DNA of 58,901 bases from positions 1 to 58,901 of the forward strand of contig JAIPDC010000002.1 in NCBI GenBank assembly GCA_021737865.1, read 5' to 3'. Position numbers and translations under genes: made by a program. Shown here in pieces: positions 19,307-30,513 of the stretch. The stretch comes from Rhodoferax sp. Lineage in GTDB: Bacteria > Pseudomonadota > Gammaproteobacteria > Burkholderiales > Burkholderiaceae_C. Under the pieces are notes generated by a model. It was given only the letters and a program-made list of their open reading frames with translations, was not told where the DNA came from and made no database searches. The first letter of the stretch is position 1. Each line of letters begins with the position of its first letter.

Positions 19307-20443
19307 ATGAAAGTAGGTAATCTCGTAGGCCTCGTCGGTTGGCGCGGCATGGTCGGATCTGTTCTGATGGACCGTATGGAAACCGAAGGCGACTTCGCTC
19401 TGATCGAGCCTGTTTTCTTCTCCACGTCCAACTCCGGCGGAAAGGCCCCGGCACAGGCCAAAAATGAAACCACCTTGCAGGACGCCTTTAACATCGAGGC
19501 ACTCAAACGCTGCGACATCATCATCAGTTGCCAGGGTGGCGACTACACCACCGAAGTATTTCCCAAACTAAGGGCCGCCGGCTGGGGTGGCCACTGGATC
19601 GATGCTGCCTCCACCCTTCGCATGGACAAGGAAGCGATCATTATTCTGGACCCGGTCAACATGCCAGTCATCCAGAATGCTCTATCCAAAGGTGGCAAGA
19701 ACTGGATTGGTGGCAACTGCACCGTTAGCTGCATGTTGATGGGCGTGGGCGCCCTCTACAAGGCCGGCCTGGTCGAGTGGATGAGCACCCAGACTTACCA
19801 GGCGGCTTCGGGCGGCGGCGCACAACACATGCGTGAACTGCTGACCCAATACGGCACGCTGAATGCCGAGGTCAAGGCCCTGTTGGACGACCCCAAGAGC
19901 GCGATTCTCGAAATCGATCGCAAAGTCATCGCCAAGCAGCGCGCTCTGACCGCTTCCGAAACCGCCAACTTTGGCGTACCCCTGGGCGGATCGCTGATTC
20001 CCTGGATTGACAAAGATCTGGGCAATGGCCAATCCAAGGAAGAATGGAAGGGCATGGCTGAGACCAATAAGATCATGGGAATGGGTGAAGGCTTCAGCGT
20101 GCCAGCGATTCCCGTGGATGGCTTTTGCGTGCGTGTGGGTGCCATGCGCTGCCACAGCCAAGCCCTGACCTTCAAGTTAAACAAGGACGTACCAGTGGCC
20201 GATCTGGAGGCCATGATGGCGGCAGACAACCAGTGGGTGAAGGTCGTTCCCAACACCCGCGAGGCCACCATCAGGGACCTGACGCCCGTGGCTGTGACCG
20301 GCACCATGACGATTCCGGTCGGCCGCGTACGCAAACTGGCCATGGGACCGCAGTATGTTGGTGCGTTCACCATTGGTGACCAATTACTCTGGGGAGCCGC
20401 AGAGCCACTGCGTCGGATGCTACGGATTTTGCTAGCAGCGTAA
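19307..20443 (+). CDS. asd: Aspartate-semialdehyde dehydrogenase
   Basis: Reduces aspartyl phosphate to aspartate semialdehyde, the branch point to lysine, diaminopimelate, methionine and threonine. The 378-residue product is the Gram-negative type: [18 protein letters not shown] in the NADP fold, the active-site cysteine in [14 protein letters not shown], and the [11 protein letters not shown] loop. AAAGGG precedes the ATG. It follows the leu genes and precedes fimV, as in many betaproteobacteria. Confidence 0.97.
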   Translation: MKVGNLVGLVGWRGMVGSVLMDRMETEGDFALIEPVFFSTSNSGGKAPAQAKNETTLQDAFNIEALKRCDIIISCQGGDYTTEVFPKLRAAGWGGHWIDAASTLRMDKEAIIILDPVNMPVIQNALSKGGKNWIGGNCTVSCMLMGVGALYKAGLVEWMSTQTYQAASGGGAQHMRELLTQYGTLNAEVKALLDDPKSAILEIDRKVIAKQRALTASETANFGVPLGGSLIPWIDKDLGNGQSKEEWKGMAETNKIMGMGEGFSVPAIPVDGFCVRVGAMRCHSQALTFKLNKDVPVADLEAMMAADNQWVKVVPNTREATIRDLTPVAVTGTMTIPVGRVRKLAMGPQYVGAFTIGDQLLWGAAEPLRRMLRILLAA

Positions 20444-20557
20444 TTACCAATAACGCTCGGGTTTGACGCAGATTACACTCCCGAGGCGTTGTCGACAGGC
20501 AACAAATCACAGACAAGATGGCCGGCAACGGGAGATGCGTACAAAGTTAAGCGCTTT

Positions 20558-20576
20558 CTTAGCTTGTCAGGCTAAG
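20558..20576 (+). other. Inverted repeat in the 235-bp asd-fimV gap
   Basis: CTTAGC (20558-20563) and GCTAAG (20571-20576) form a perfect 6-bp inverted repeat with a 7-nt spacer. A second small hairpin, CGGGC-TTTCT-GCCCG, lies at 20613-20627. Neither is followed by a U-run, so they are not obvious terminators; they may be in the fimV leader. Nothing else stands out in this gap. Confidence 0.25.
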
Positions 20577-20678
20577 ACATTGATGTTATGGTACTTTTTA
20601 CGTTTTGAGAGTCGGGCTTTCTGCCCGCAAAAAGCATAGTAATTGCCGCTCGCGTGAGCAGCACCGGAGGCATATAAA

Positions 20679-23255
20679 TTGATTGCTAAGTCACACCGTT
20701 GGCAGAAGACCGCTGTAGCCGCTGCAGCCATTGCGTTGCTGGGCCTGTCCACAACTGGGGCTTGGGCCTTGTCACTGGGCCGTATCAACGTGCAATCCGC
20801 CTTGGGCGAACCGCTGCGCGCCGAAATCGAGGTCCCGGAAATCAATGCCGAAGAAGCATCATCACTGAAAGCCAGCATTGCCTCACCGGAGGCCTTTGCT
20901 GCGGCCGGACTGGAATACAACCCCGCCATGTCAAGCCTGCAGGCCACGCTCCAGCGGCGCCCAGATGGACGCGCCTATCTTCGCTTGAGCAGCGACCGCG
21001 CCATCAACGACCCTTTTGTCGACATGATTGTCGAAGCCAGTTGGTCGTCAGGTCGGATTCTGCGTGACTACACCATGCTGTTTGACCCGCCAGCGCTGCG
21101 CAAGCCGGCACCCATTGCGCCTACTCCGGCACAAATCAGTGCGGCCCCGGGTCTGGCAGCAAGCACAACCACCAAGGCGCCAGCGCCAACGCCTGCACCA
21201 CAACCCGATTCGTCACGGCCAACAACGCCGCCCAAGCCCGCCGTTGCGGCCACGCCCTCGGCACCAACAAAGCCGCTGGCCGCAGACCAAGCCGGCAGCA
21301 CCACCCGTGTGGTCGTCAAAACGGGTGACACTGCCAGCAAAATTGCAGCCGGCACCAAAGCCTCAGGGGTATCGCTTGATCAAATGCTGGTCGCCCTGAT
21401 TCGTGCCAACCCCGATGCATTTGTCCATAGCAATATCAACCGGATTCGCGCTGGGGCTGTACTGGATATACCCACTGAAGAGCAGGCCAAGGCCCTGTCA
21501 ACTGCAGAGGCAACACAAACAGTGATTGCACAGAGCAAGGACTTCAATGAATTCCGCCGCAATCTGGCATCGAACGCACCGGCTGCGACCGTCGACTCTG
21601 CCAGCCGTAAATCGGCTGGTGCAATTGACACCAAGGTTGAAGACAAGAAGTCGCCGACCATCACCCCCGACAAGTTGACCCTGTCCAAGGGATCGATTCA
21701 GTCGAAGGCAAGTGATGCAAAGATTGTCAAAGACCGCGCTGACAAGGACGCTGCCAGTCGCGCCGCAGAGATCACCAAAAACATTAGCGATCTGAAAAAT
21801 CTGGGGGCCTCCCCGGTCACAGCGCCGCCACCCACGGCGTCTGCAGCTGCCGCGCAGCAGAAACCCGCATCAGCCGCCATGCCCTCGGTGCCCGTTACCG
21901 CAGCACCCCCAGCGTCGGCCGCATCGGCAGCTCCGCTGGCGCCAGCGTCGGCTGCAGCTTCAGCACCGTTCAAACCCAAAGTTGCAGTGGTTCCCGTACC
22001 GGAGCCAGTCGAGCCACCCGGCTTTATTGACGAGTTGCTTGAAAATCCCTTGCTCCCGGCTGGTGCAGGCGGTTTGATCGCCCTTCTGGCCGGGATTGCT
22101 TTCTGGCGCAATCGCCAACGCAAAAAGAGCCAATCCCACATGGACAGCTCATTCCTGGAGAGCCGACTCCAGCCCGATTCATTTTTTGGCGCGAGCGGCG
22201 GTCAACGGGTCGACACTAACAATGAGAGTGTGGCCACCGGTTCTTCCATGGTTTATTCGGCAAGCCAGCTCGACGCGGCGGATGACGTCGATCCAGTGGC
22301 GGAGGCCGATGTCTACTTGGCCTACGGACGCGACCTGCAAGCGGAAGAAATTCTGCGTGAAGCAGTTCAAACAAACCCGGGCCGTCTGGCCATTCATACC
22401 AAACTTCTGGAAATCTTCGCAAAACGGCGTGATGCCAAGAATTTTGAAGCCACTGCAACACAGGCCTACCAACTGACCGGCAGCAATAGCCCAGACTGGA
22501 CCCGAATTTGTGAAATGGGTCTCAGCTTCGACCCAAACAATCCGCTCTACCAGGCGGGTGGAACACCGGCAAGTGCTGCGTCTCCATCAGTTGCGGACGG
22601 GCCTGCTCCGGACTTTGGAAGCACAATTGCACAATCGGCCAGCGCAGAGTTGGGTGAGTCCGTTTCGGGCGTTGATCTGGACCTGGATCTGGACTTTTCG
22701 CTCGATGAAGAGCCTGCCGGTGCAATCAGTGAAGTGGCCAACGAGCCTTTCAGTGCACCACTGCCGGAACAAGCAGACAAGGTGCCGTCGGTCGATCTCA
22801 ATAGTCCCATGGACATGGACTTTGATTTGTCAGATGCAGAGCCGGTACCCGCACCACCGAGCATGCCCGAAACCCCGCCTTCGTTCCCGGATGTTTCGCT
22901 TTCGATGGATGAGCTCAAGCTGGACGACGATGATCTGCAGGCCCTGCCCAACTTCAATGCCACGGCTCCGATGCCGGTCAGCGCGATAGAACCACCGGCG
23001 GCGGCACATGATGCGGGGATGCTGGAATTTGACATAGGCTCGTTGTCGCTGGATCTCGAGTCTCCGGCTGAAAAGCCGACGGAAGCACCAGACAGCGTTG
23101 GCGAAGACCCGCTGGAAACCAAGCTGGCACTGGCCGAGGAGTTTGTCTCCATCGGTGATGAAGACGGCGCCCGTGCCCTGATCGAAGAAGTCGTGGCAGA
23201 AGCCACTGGCGATATGCGTGCCAAGGCACAGCGCGCACTGGCAAATCTGAGCTGA
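20679..23255 (+). CDS. fimV: FimV/HubP-family polar landmark protein
   Basis: Inner-membrane hub protein with a peptidoglycan-binding periplasmic part and an acidic cytoplasmic part; relatives organise the cell pole, type IV pili and chemotaxis. The 858-residue product has a signal peptide (cleaved near AWALSLGRIN), a conserved N-terminal FimV domain (about 29-145), a Pro/Ala-rich linker, a LysM motif (about 208-265), Ala/Pro-rich sequence, one membrane segment (about 457-476), a TPR-like stretch, and an acidic region ending in the FimV C-terminal motif LAEEFVSIGDEDGARALIEE. The start is TTG, supported by a strong CGGAGG 8 nt upstream; no better ATG exists. Confidence 0.92.
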   Translation: MIAKSHRWQKTAVAAAAIALLGLSTTGAWALSLGRINVQSALGEPLRAEIEVPEINAEEASSLKASIASPEAFAAAGLEYNPAMSSLQATLQRRPDGRAYLRLSSDRAINDPFVDMIVEASWSSGRILRDYTMLFDPPALRKPAPIAPTPAQISAAPGLAASTTTKAPAPTPAPQPDSSRPTTPPKPAVAATPSAPTKPLAADQAGSTTRVVVKTGDTASKIAAGTKASGVSLDQMLVALIRANPDAFVHSNINRIRAGAVLDIPTEEQAKALSTAEATQTVIAQSKDFNEFRRNLASNAPAATVDSASRKSAGAIDTKVEDKKSPTITPDKLTLSKGSIQSKASDAKIVKDRADKDAASRAAEITKNISDLKNLGASPVTAPPPTASAAAAQQKPASAAMPSVPVTAAPPASAASAAPLAPASAAASAPFKPKVAVVPVPEPVEPPGFIDELLENPLLPAGAGGLIALLAGIAFWRNRQRKKSQSHMDSSFLESRLQPDSFFGASGGQRVDTNNESVATGSSMVYSASQLDAADDVDPVAEADVYLAYGRDLQAEEILREAVQTNPGRLAIHTKLLEIFAKRRDAKNFEATATQAYQLTGSNSPDWTRICEMGLSFDPNNPLYQAGGTPASAASPSVADGPAPDFGSTIAQSASAELGESVSGVDLDLDLDFSLDEEPAGAISEVANEPFSAPLPEQADKVPSVDLNSPMDMDFDLSDAEPVPAPPSMPETPPSFPDVSLSMDELKLDDDDLQALPNFNATAPMPVSAIEPPAAAHDAGMLEFDIGSLSLDLESPAEKPTEAPDSVGEDPLETKLALAEEFVSIGDEDGARALIEEVVAEATGDMRAKAQRALANLS

Positions 23256-23304
23256 GCACACACCCCGAGGTCGGTTTGGCGTTTGATCCAGGTTTAACAG
23301 CGTT

Positions 23305-24087
23305 GTGAGGATTGCACTGGGCCTGAGCTACAACGGGCAAGCCTACCAGGGCTGGCAAAGCCAGAGTACGGGGCTGACCGTTCAAGACAAACTCGAAAAG
23401 GCGCTGGGCCAATTTACCGCTCAGCGTGTCTCCACGCTGTGTGCCGGGCGCACCGATACGGGCGTGCATGCTCTCATGCAGGTGGTCCACTTTGACACTG
23501 ACCGGGAGCGCGACACACACGCCTGGATTCGCGGCACCAACGCCTGTCTGCCACGGGACATCGCCGTGCAGTGGGCCCTCAACACGCCCGAAGCCTTTCA
23601 CTGCAGGGCCTGCGCCACGTCGCGCCGCTACGCTTATGTGCTACTGGAATCTCCCGTGCGCCCCAGCGTTGAAACTGGGCGCGTTGGCTGGTCCTTTCGT
23701 CCGCTCGACCAAGCGGCCATGCAGCAGGCTGCCGGTTACCTTTTGGGCGAGCACGACTTCACCTCGTTCCGCGCGTCCCAATGCCAGGCTTTGAGTCCCG
23801 TCAAAACCATGCTTGCAATTAACCTGCACAAGCGCGGAGCCTACTGGCGCATCGAGTTCGAGGCCAATGCCTTTCTGCACCACATGATCCGCAACATCAT
23901 GGGCTGCCTGATCCAGATCGGCCAAGGCAAGAAGCCGCCCGAATGGATGCAAACCGTACTGACTGCGCGCGACCGCAAGGCCGCCGCCCCAACCTTTTCA
24001 CCCGACGGTTTGTATTTTCTGGGGCCGCGCTACGACGCCCGGTGGGGCATACCCGAGCGCACGCCTGCGTATGATGGACTGCCATGA
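23305..24087 (+). CDS. truA: tRNA pseudouridine synthase A
   Basis: Converts U38-U40 of the tRNA anticodon stem to pseudouridine. 260 residues, starting with GTG (RIALGLSYNGQAYQGWQ), with the catalytic Asp51 in CAGRTDTGVHA and the conserved FHCRACATSRRYAYVL and FLHHMIRNIMG segments. It overlaps trpF by 4 bp (ATGA), so the two are translationally coupled. The fimV-truA-trpF order is common in this order of bacteria. Confidence 0.96.
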   Translation: MRIALGLSYNGQAYQGWQSQSTGLTVQDKLEKALGQFTAQRVSTLCAGRTDTGVHALMQVVHFDTDRERDTHAWIRGTNACLPRDIAVQWALNTPEAFHCRACATSRRYAYVLLESPVRPSVETGRVGWSFRPLDQAAMQQAAGYLLGEHDFTSFRASQCQALSPVKTMLAINLHKRGAYWRIEFEANAFLHHMIRNIMGCLIQIGQGKKPPEWMQTVLTARDRKAAAPTFSPDGLYFLGPRYDARWGIPERTPAYDGLP

Positions 24088-24794
24088 AAGCTATTGGCCC
24101 CACGCTTGCGCGAACCCGAATCAAAATCTGCGGTCTGACCCGGGAACAAGACGTTGACGCGGCGGTCGCTGCCGGAGCGGATGCCATTGGCTTTGTGCTG
24201 TACGCCAAAAGCCCGCGCGCCGTCAGTGCCCAGCGCGCCGCAGAACTGGCCAAGCGCCTACCCCCCTTCATAACACCCGTGCTGTTGTTCGTCAACGCAC
24301 CTGCTACAGAAATAATAGCTGCTTGCGCAATGATTGCGGGGGCTACCGTGCAATTTCATGGAGATGAGTCGGCACAGGACTGTGCTACTGCCACCGCGAA
24401 CAATAGCCGTCCGTGGCTGCGCGCCGCTCGGATTCCACTGGGCGATGGCGCGCAAGACTTTGACCTCGTAAAATACGCCCAAGATTACTCAAACGCCCAA
24501 GCCATCCTGCTCGACGCCCATGTTGACGGATTTGGCGGTGGCGGCAAGGCATTCAATTGGTCACTGCTTCCTCCAAACGTCAACGCTCACCTCGTCTTGA
24601 GTGGTGGACTCACACCTGCAAATGTGGGCGATGGGGTCAAACAGGTTCGCCCGCGCTGTAAGACGCTGGCCGTGGACGTGAGCTCGGGCGTGGAAGCCGT
24701 GGACGCCCAGGGAACCCCTCTAAGAGGCATCAAGGATCCCGAAAAAATTTTCCAGTTCGTTGCCGCCGTGCGTGCAGCGGATCAGTTCTCCTGA
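24084..24794 (+). CDS. trpF: Phosphoribosylanthranilate isomerase
   Basis: Amadori rearrangement step of tryptophan synthesis. 236 residues forming a TIM barrel: the catalytic Cys in RIKICGLTREQDVDAA, FHGDES at strand 3, the catalytic Asp in ILLDAHVDGFGGGGKAF, and LVLSGGLTPANV and VDVSSGVE at the phosphate site. The helix ATEIIAACAMIAGA (about residues 75-88) is encoded by a dispersed repeat (24302-24346). The protein is only about two residues longer there than typical relatives, so the repeat appears to replace rather than merely interrupt native sequence. Confidence 0.95.
   Translation: MKAIGPTLARTRIKICGLTREQDVDAAVAAGADAIGFVLYAKSPRAVSAQRAAELAKRLPPFITPVLLFVNAPATEIIAACAMIAGATVQFHGDESAQDCATATANNSRPWLRAARIPLGDGAQDFDLVKYAQDYSNAQAILLDAHVDGFGGGGKAFNWSLLPPNVNAHLVLSGGLTPANVGDGVKQVRPRCKTLAVDVSSGVEAVDAQGTPLRGIKDPEKIFQFVAAVRAADQFS
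24302..24346 (+). repeat. Dispersed ~45-bp repeat, copy B (inside trpF)
   Basis: TGCTACAGAAATAATAGCTG, then CTTGCGCA, and GCGGGGGCTAC at the end. It is one of the best matches to the consensus and lies wholly in the coding frame of trpF without disrupting it. Confidence 0.7.
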
Positions 24795-24859
24795 AACTTT
24801 GTGGGACAGACTGCCGCCACGCGCCGCGAGTTCGCTCTGTCACTAATTGATTGAAAATA

Positions 24860-26146
24860 ATGTACGAATACCACCAACCGGACCCGACCGGCCACTTCGG
24901 CAAGTTCGGCGGCAGCTTTGTCTCAGAGACACTGACCCACGCCATCAATGAACTCAAGGACGCCTACGCCAAATACCAGCATGACCCCGAATTCATTGCC
25001 GAATTCAAGTCCGAGCTGGCGCACTTTGTCGGCCGCCCCTCCCCCGTGTACCACGCAGCCCGCATGAGCCGCGAAATGGGTGGCGCGCAGATCTTTTTGA
25101 AGCGCGAAGACCTGAACCACACCGGCGCCCACAAGATCAACAACACCATCGGCCAGGCCATGCTCGCCAAGCGCATGGGCAAGCCCCGCGTGATTGCAGA
25201 AACCGGCGCCGGCCAGCACGGCGTTGCCACCGCCACCATCTGCGCCCGTTACGGACTGGAATGCGTGGTCTACATGGGCAGCGAGGACGTGAAGCGCCAA
25301 AGCCCCAACGTCTACCGCATGAAGCTGCTGGGCGCCACCGTGGTGCCAGTGACCAGCGGCAGCAAAACACTGAAAGACGCGCTGAACGAGGCCATGCGCG
25401 ACTGGGTTGCCAACGTGGACAACACGTTCTACATCATCGGCACTGTGGCCGGTCCACACCCGTACCCGATGATGGTGCGCGACTTCCAAAGCGTGATCGG
25501 CGAGGAGTGCCTGGTGCAAATGCCCGAGATGCTGAAGGCGGCTGACTGCAAAACGGAGCAGCCGGATGCGGTGATTGCCTGCGTAGGCGGTGGCTCCAAC
25601 GCCATGGGCATCTTCCACCCCTACATCCAGCATGAGAAAACCCGCCTGATCGGCGTGGAAGCGGCCGGCGAAGGCATGGACAGCGGCAAGCACTCAGCCA
25701 GCATCCAGCGCGGCAGCCCCGGCGTGTTGCACGGCAACCGCACCTATGTGCTGCAGGACGACAACGGCCAGGTCACCGAGACGCACAGCATCAGCGCCGG
25801 CCTGGACTACCCCGGCGTCGGCCCCGAGCACGCCTTTCTGCACGACATTGGCCGGGCCGAATACGTGGGTATCACTGACATGGAGGCACTCGATGCCTTC
25901 CACTACCTGTGCCGCACCGAGGGCATCATCCCGGCACTGGAATCCAGCCATGCCGTGGCCTACGCAATGAAGCTGGCAAAGACCATGCGCACCGATCAAA
26001 GCATTCTGGTCAATCTGTCGGGGCGCGGCGACAAGGACATTGGGACGGTGGCCGACCTGAGCAACGGAGAATTCTTCTGCCGACCCAGCTGCACAGGCCA
26101 GTCTGTGAAGGGAAATGTGGTTGCAGCCCCCGTAAAACGTGCGTGA
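24860..26146 (+). CDS. trpB: Tryptophan synthase beta chain
   Basis: Condenses indole with serine using PLP. About 428 residues; the start [20 protein letters not shown] is typical. The PLP lysine is Lys92 in [15 protein letters not shown], and the phosphate-binding loop is [13 protein letters not shown] use the ATG at 24860, not the in-frame TTG at 24851, because the family begins here. It follows trpF by 65 bp and precedes trpA by 20 bp. Confidence 0.98.
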   Translation: MYEYHQPDPTGHFGKFGGSFVSETLTHAINELKDAYAKYQHDPEFIAEFKSELAHFVGRPSPVYHAARMSREMGGAQIFLKREDLNHTGAHKINNTIGQAMLAKRMGKPRVIAETGAGQHGVATATICARYGLECVVYMGSEDVKRQSPNVYRMKLLGATVVPVTSGSKTLKDALNEAMRDWVANVDNTFYIIGTVAGPHPYPMMVRDFQSVIGEECLVQMPEMLKAADCKTEQPDAVIACVGGGSNAMGIFHPYIQHEKTRLIGVEAAGEGMDSGKHSASIQRGSPGVLHGNRTYVLQDDNGQVTETHSISAGLDYPGVGPEHAFLHDIGRAEYVGITDMEALDAFHYLCRTEGIIPALESSHAVAYAMKLAKTMRTDQSILVNLSGRGDKDIGTVADLSNGEFFCRPSCTGQSVKGNVVAAPVKRA

Positions 26147-26149
26147 GCA

Positions 26150-26166
26150 GCTACGAAAGTAATAGC
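26150..26166 (+). repeat. Possible truncated copy of the dispersed repeat between trpB and trpA
   Basis: GCTACGAAAGTAATAGC closely resembles the 5' half of copy B (GCTACAGAAATAATAGC). It fills most of the 20-bp trpB-trpA spacer and ends where the trpA ATG begins. Short enough to be chance, so low confidence. Confidence 0.35.
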
Positions 26167-26988
26167 ATGAGCCGAATCGACAAAACTTTTCAAACCCTTG
26201 GCGCCCAAGGGCGCAAGGCTCTCATTCCGTTCGTCACTGCGGGTTTTCCGTATGCCGATGTCACGCCTGAACTCATGCACGCCATGGTGGCAGGTGGCGC
26301 CGATGTGATTGAACTGGGCGTGCCCTTTTCCGACCCCAGCGCCGATGGCCCTGTCATCCAGAAGGCCGGCGATAAGGCGCTGGCCTTCGGGATCGGTATG
26401 GTTCAGGTGTTGGACATGGTGCGTGATTTTCGCCGGACCAACAACAGCACCCCGGTGGTGTTGATGGGCTATGCCAACCCAGTGGAACGCTACGACCAGA
26501 AGCACACAGCGCCGGGGGTCTCGAGCGCTTTCGTACGGGACGCGGCAGCGGCCGGTGTGGACGGCGTATTAATCGTCGACTACCCGCCGGAAGAATGTGA
26601 GGCCTTTGCAGCCGACCTGCGCGTCCACGACATGGATCTGATCTTTCTGCTGGCACCCACCAGCACCGATGCCCGCATGGCACAGGTTGCACGCGTGGCC
26701 AGCGGCTATGTGTACTACGTGTCGCTCAAGGGTGTGACGGGCTCGGGGGCGCTCGATACCAATGCCGTAGAGGCCATGCTGCCACGCATCCGACGGCACA
26801 TCAGCGTGCCAGTGGGCGTGGGTTTTGGCATCCGCGATGCGGAAACCGCCCGAACGATCTCCCGGGTGGCAGATGCTGTGGTGATTGGCAGCAAGATTAT
26901 CCAGCTGATTGAAAACCAGCCTCGTGACAAGGTGGCCCACACGGCCCAGCAATTCTTGAGCGAGATTCGATCCGCCCTGGATAGCTGA
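26167..26988 (+). CDS. trpA: Tryptophan synthase alpha chain
   Basis: Cleaves indole-3-glycerol phosphate to indole, which is channelled to TrpB. 273 residues; catalytic Glu49 and Asp60 are present in [18 protein letters not shown], with [12 protein letters not shown] and [13 protein letters not shown] at the phosphate site. The ATG at 26167 ([20 protein letters not shown]) is the standard start. In many Burkholderiales accD follows trpA directly; here two signalling genes come in between. Confidence 0.97.
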   Translation: MSRIDKTFQTLGAQGRKALIPFVTAGFPYADVTPELMHAMVAGGADVIELGVPFSDPSADGPVIQKAGDKALAFGIGMVQVLDMVRDFRRTNNSTPVVLMGYANPVERYDQKHTAPGVSSAFVRDAAAAGVDGVLIVDYPPEECEAFAADLRVHDMDLIFLLAPTSTDARMAQVARVASGYVYYVSLKGVTGSGALDTNAVEAMLPRIRRHISVPVGVGFGIRDAETARTISRVADAVVIGSKIIQLIENQPRDKVAHTAQQFLSEIRSALDS

Positions 26989-27051
26989 ACCCTTCGCCAT
27001 GGGCTGTCGTGAACACCCAGCGCGCCAGGACATGCCAATCACTTTGCTCCT

Positions 27052-30000
27052 ATGACGGCCATGATGAACACGACGTCTTTGACTGGTTTGGTCCTCGTGG
27101 CATTTTTGGCATTTGCTTTCACGCTTTGGCGACTCCAGATTGCGAGGCGGACGCTGCGCCACGAGCGCAAGGCACGCGCACAAGCATCGCCCCAGTCCCC
27201 GATGACACAACCGCAACTCGCGCTGCAAAGCCAGGTCGCCATGTCGGAGATATTGAAAGCGATTGCAGAGGCCCCCTTGGATCTGCAGCCCATGTTTGGT
27301 GCCATCGCAGAGCACTGCAACCACCTTTCCGATGGCTTGTCGACAGCGGTTTTTCGCATCGAGGATGACGCGCTGCACCTGCTGGCCTTCACCCCCACCA
27401 ATGCGGCAGCAGATGCCGCTTTAGTGGCCCTCTTTCCTCGACCGCTGGACGGCTATCCGTTTGCCGATCAGTTGCGCCAGGGCCAACTCGTCCAGGTCTG
27501 CGACACTGAAACTGAGCTACCTCCGACACTGCGCGACCTGGCACGCTTGCGGGGCTACCGCAGCCAGCTGTTTGTACCCCTGATGCACATGGGTGTGCCC
27601 ATCGGCACCATCGGTGTGACGCGAACCGGCACCGGCAGCTTTGACGACAAGCATGTCCAGTTGCTGCAGTCATTCGCTACACCCGCTGTCATATCGATCC
27701 AGAACATGCAGCTCTTCAATGAGACCCGCGAAGTACTGGCACGCCAAACGGCAACGGCCGAGGTGCTGCGTGTGCTCAACAACTCCCTGACCGATTCCCA
27801 ACCGGTGCTGGATGCCATCGTCAACAACTGCGGCCGTCTGCTCCATGGCAGTCGGGTTGTGCTGTGGCTAGTCGAAGGCGATCACCTGCGCGCGCGCGCC
27901 AGCAATGGGGAACTGCCCAGCAACCCTGTTCCCATCAACACTGGCACAGCGATGGGAACGGCGGTGCTTGAAAAAGCCTTGCTGCACCACCCGGACCTGG
28001 AATTGGCGGCACAACGATTTCCCAGCATGATCAACCTGTCACTCAAGAGTGGCTTCCGCTCAGGCCTGTGTGGCCCCTTGCTACGAGGCGACACTGCCGA
28101 GGGCGCGCTGGTCGTATTACGCCGCGAGAAAGGTGCGTTCAACGACAAAGACATTGACCTCTTTGGAACTTTTGCGGCTCAAGCAGTGATTGCCGTGCAA
28201 AACTCGCGTTTATTCAAGGAAAACAAGGAAGCACGCGCGGCTGCAGAAGCAGCCAATCAGCACAAAAGCGAGTTTCTTGCCAATATGAGCCATGAAATTC
28301 GCACACCGCTCAATGCCATCATCGGCATGGGTTATTTGGCTCTCGGCACCAACCTGACACCCCAGCAACGCGGCTACCTGCAAAAAATCCAGCAATCAGG
28401 CCAGCATCTGGTGGGCATCATCAATGATGTGCTGGACTTCAGCAAGGTCGAAGCGGGCATGCTAAATATTGAGTCAGGACAGGTGGTACTCGAAGATCTG
28501 ATGGACGATGTGGCTACCCTGGTGGCCGAAAAGTCGATGCAAAAAGAGCTGGAACTCGTCATTGACATCGCCAGTGACAGCCCTGGCCTGCTGGTTGGCG
28601 ATGCCTTGCGCCTGCGCCAGATTTTGATCAATTACGCCAACAATGCCGTCAAGTTCACCGAGCGCGGCGAGATATGTATCTCGGTGGCGGTGCTGGAGCG
28701 CACCAGGCTCGATGTCCTGCTACGTTTTGCCGTGCGTGACACCGGCATTGGCCTGACCGAGGAGCAGATCAGCCGACTATTCCAGAGTTTTCAGCAAGCC
28801 GATGCCTCCACCACGCGCAAATACGGCGGCACCGGCCTGGGCCTGGCTATTTCCAAGCAACTGGCCGAACTGATGGGCGGTGCAGTGGGTGTGGACAGCA
28901 CGATCGGGCAGGGCTCCACCTTCTGGTTTACTGCCAGACTGGGGATTGACCGCGGTCAGCCCGCGCGGCGCTTGCCGCAACCCGATCTTCGCGGGCGCCG
29001 CGTCATGGTGGTGGATGACAACGACCATGCCCGCACCGTGATGTCTGGCATGTTGGAGTCCATGAGTTTTTCTGTGACGGCTTGCGCCAGTGGGCAGGAG
29101 GCGCTAGACAACTTGCGCCAGGCTCAAGACACCAACCCCTTTGAAGTGGTGCTGATGGACTGGCAAATGCCGGGCATGAGTGGCATTGAGACCGTTAAAC
29201 AACTGCAAGCCCTGCAGCTGTCGGCCATGCCGCGGGTGGCCATGGTGTCGGCTTATTCGCGTGACGACTTTTTGCCAATGGCGCAGGCGCTGGGTTTGAC
29301 AGAAGTGCTGACCAAACCGGTCAACCCCTCAACCCTGTTTGACTGCATCATTCGCCTGTTGACGAACGACTCCACTGGTACTGAAGTCTTTACACCCCGC
29401 AGTGCCGAGACGGTCGAGTCGCACCGCCGGGTACTCTCCGGACTGCAAGTGCTGCTGGCCGAAGACAATGAACTCAACCAGCAAGTGGCACGCGAGATAT
29501 TGGCAGAAGTCGGCGTGAGCGTGCATATTGCCGCTAACGGGAAAATGGCCGTTGCCATGGCGCAGAGCATGCGCTTCGATGCCATTTTGATGGACATGCA
29601 AATGCCCGAAATGAATGGAATGGATGCCACCCGGCTGCTCCAAGCCGCACCCGGTTGGGCTGGCACGCCGATCATTGCCATGACCGCCAACGCCATGGGA
29701 GCCGACCGCACGCGCTGCCTGGAAGCAGGCATGGTTGACTTCGTACCCAAACCGATCGAGCCCGAGCAATTGTTCAAAACCCTGCAGCGCTGGACCGGGC
29801 GCGTGGCAGCACTTGAATCAGGGCACAAAAACGAACCGGTCAAACAGGACAGTACCCCCGACGCGCTGCCGCCCATAGCAGGACTGGACATGGTGGCCGG
29901 GCTGCGCCGCACGCTGGGTAACCAGGCCCGCTATGTCGAACTGTTGCGCGCTTTTGCGGTGCAACAAGCCGATGCATCGCAACGGATTGCAAGCAGTCTG

Positions 30001-30513
30001 GAGCATGGTGCGCTATCAGAAGCAGAGCGCACTGCGCATACCGTCAAAGGGCTGGCGGGCACTTTGGGTGCAAATTCCCTGTACCAGTTGGCGCAAACCC
30101 TGGAGTTGACACTGCAGCCGCCAGTGACATCTTCCGACCGGTCAGTGCCAGAACCATTGCAACACCATCTATCGCGGGAGGCAGCGCTGCAAGCCGTGGC
30201 CGATGAACTCGATCGCCTGCTCGCCGCGCTGGCTGCCGCATTGCCAACCATCGATTCACCAGAGCATGGTGCTACAAACGAAGGGGCCCAATCGCAGCAG
30301 CGCGATGAAATTATTCGTACACTCAGCGCTCTGTTGGAAAATGACGATGCCAAGGCACAGACACTGTTTACAGAACATGCGCATTGGCTGGTTGATGCAT
30401 TCCCCAGCGAATTTGAAACTCTCAAGAACGCAATCTACGGGTTTGCACTGGACGAAGCGCTGCAGATTCTTCGCTTGGCCATTGAAACTTCACGCAGCAA
30501 TCGGAGCTCTTGA
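27052..30513 (+). CDS. Hybrid sensor histidine kinase (TM-GAF-GAF-HisKA-HATPase-REC-REC-HPt)
   Basis: Multidomain phosphorelay kinase of 1153 residues. In order: one N-terminal membrane segment (about 9-29); two GAF sensor domains (about 70-225 and 240-390); HisKA with His414 in [18 protein letters not shown]; an HATPase domain with [20 protein letters not shown] and [16 protein letters not shown]1 with VVDDN and phospho-acceptor Asp703; REC2 with AEDNELNQQ and Asp848; and an HPt domain with His996 in [13 protein letters not shown]. All phosphotransfer residues are present, so the full His-Asp-His-Asp relay is intact. The stop codon overlaps the start of the HD-GYP regulator, its likely partner. 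The signal is unknown; GAF domains suggest a small intracellular ligand. Confidence 0.93.
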   Translation: MTAMMNTTSLTGLVLVAFLAFAFTLWRLQIARRTLRHERKARAQASPQSPMTQPQLALQSQVAMSEILKAIAEAPLDLQPMFGAIAEHCNHLSDGLSTAVFRIEDDALHLLAFTPTNAAADAALVALFPRPLDGYPFADQLRQGQLVQVCDTETELPPTLRDLARLRGYRSQLFVPLMHMGVPIGTIGVTRTGTGSFDDKHVQLLQSFATPAVISIQNMQLFNETREVLARQTATAEVLRVLNNSLTDSQPVLDAIVNNCGRLLHGSRVVLWLVEGDHLRARASNGELPSNPVPINTGTAMGTAVLEKALLHHPDLELAAQRFPSMINLSLKSGFRSGLCGPLLRGDTAEGALVVLRREKGAFNDKDIDLFGTFAAQAVIAVQNSRLFKENKEARAAAEAANQHKSEFLANMSHEIRTPLNAIIGMGYLALGTNLTPQQRGYLQKIQQSGQHLVGIINDVLDFSKVEAGMLNIESGQVVLEDLMDDVATLVAEKSMQKELELVIDIASDSPGLLVGDALRLRQILINYANNAVKFTERGEICISVAVLERTRLDVLLRFAVRDTGIGLTEEQISRLFQSFQQADASTTRKYGGTGLGLAISKQLAELMGGAVGVDSTIGQGSTFWFTARLGIDRGQPARRLPQPDLRGRRVMVVDDNDHARTVMSGMLESMSFSVTACASGQEALDNLRQAQDTNPFEVVLMDWQMPGMSGIETVKQLQALQLSAMPRVAMVSAYSRDDFLPMAQALGLTEVLTKPVNPSTLFDCIIRLLTNDSTGTEVFTPRSAETVESHRRVLSGLQVLLAEDNELNQQVAREILAEVGVSVHIAANGKMAVAMAQSMRFDAILMDMQMPEMNGMDATRLLQAAPGWAGTPIIAMTANAMGADRTRCLEAGMVDFVPKPIEPEQLFKTLQRWTGRVAALESGHKNEPVKQDSTPDALPPIAGLDMVAGLRRTLGNQARYVELLRAFAVQQADASQRIASSLEHGALSEAERTAHTVKGLAGTLGANSLYQLAQTLELTLQPPVTSSDRSVPEPLQHHLSREAALQAVADELDRLLAALAAALPTIDSPEHGATNEGAQSQQRDEIIRTLSALLENDDAKAQTLFTEHAHWLVDAFPSEFETLKNAIYGFALDEALQILRLAIETSRSNRSS

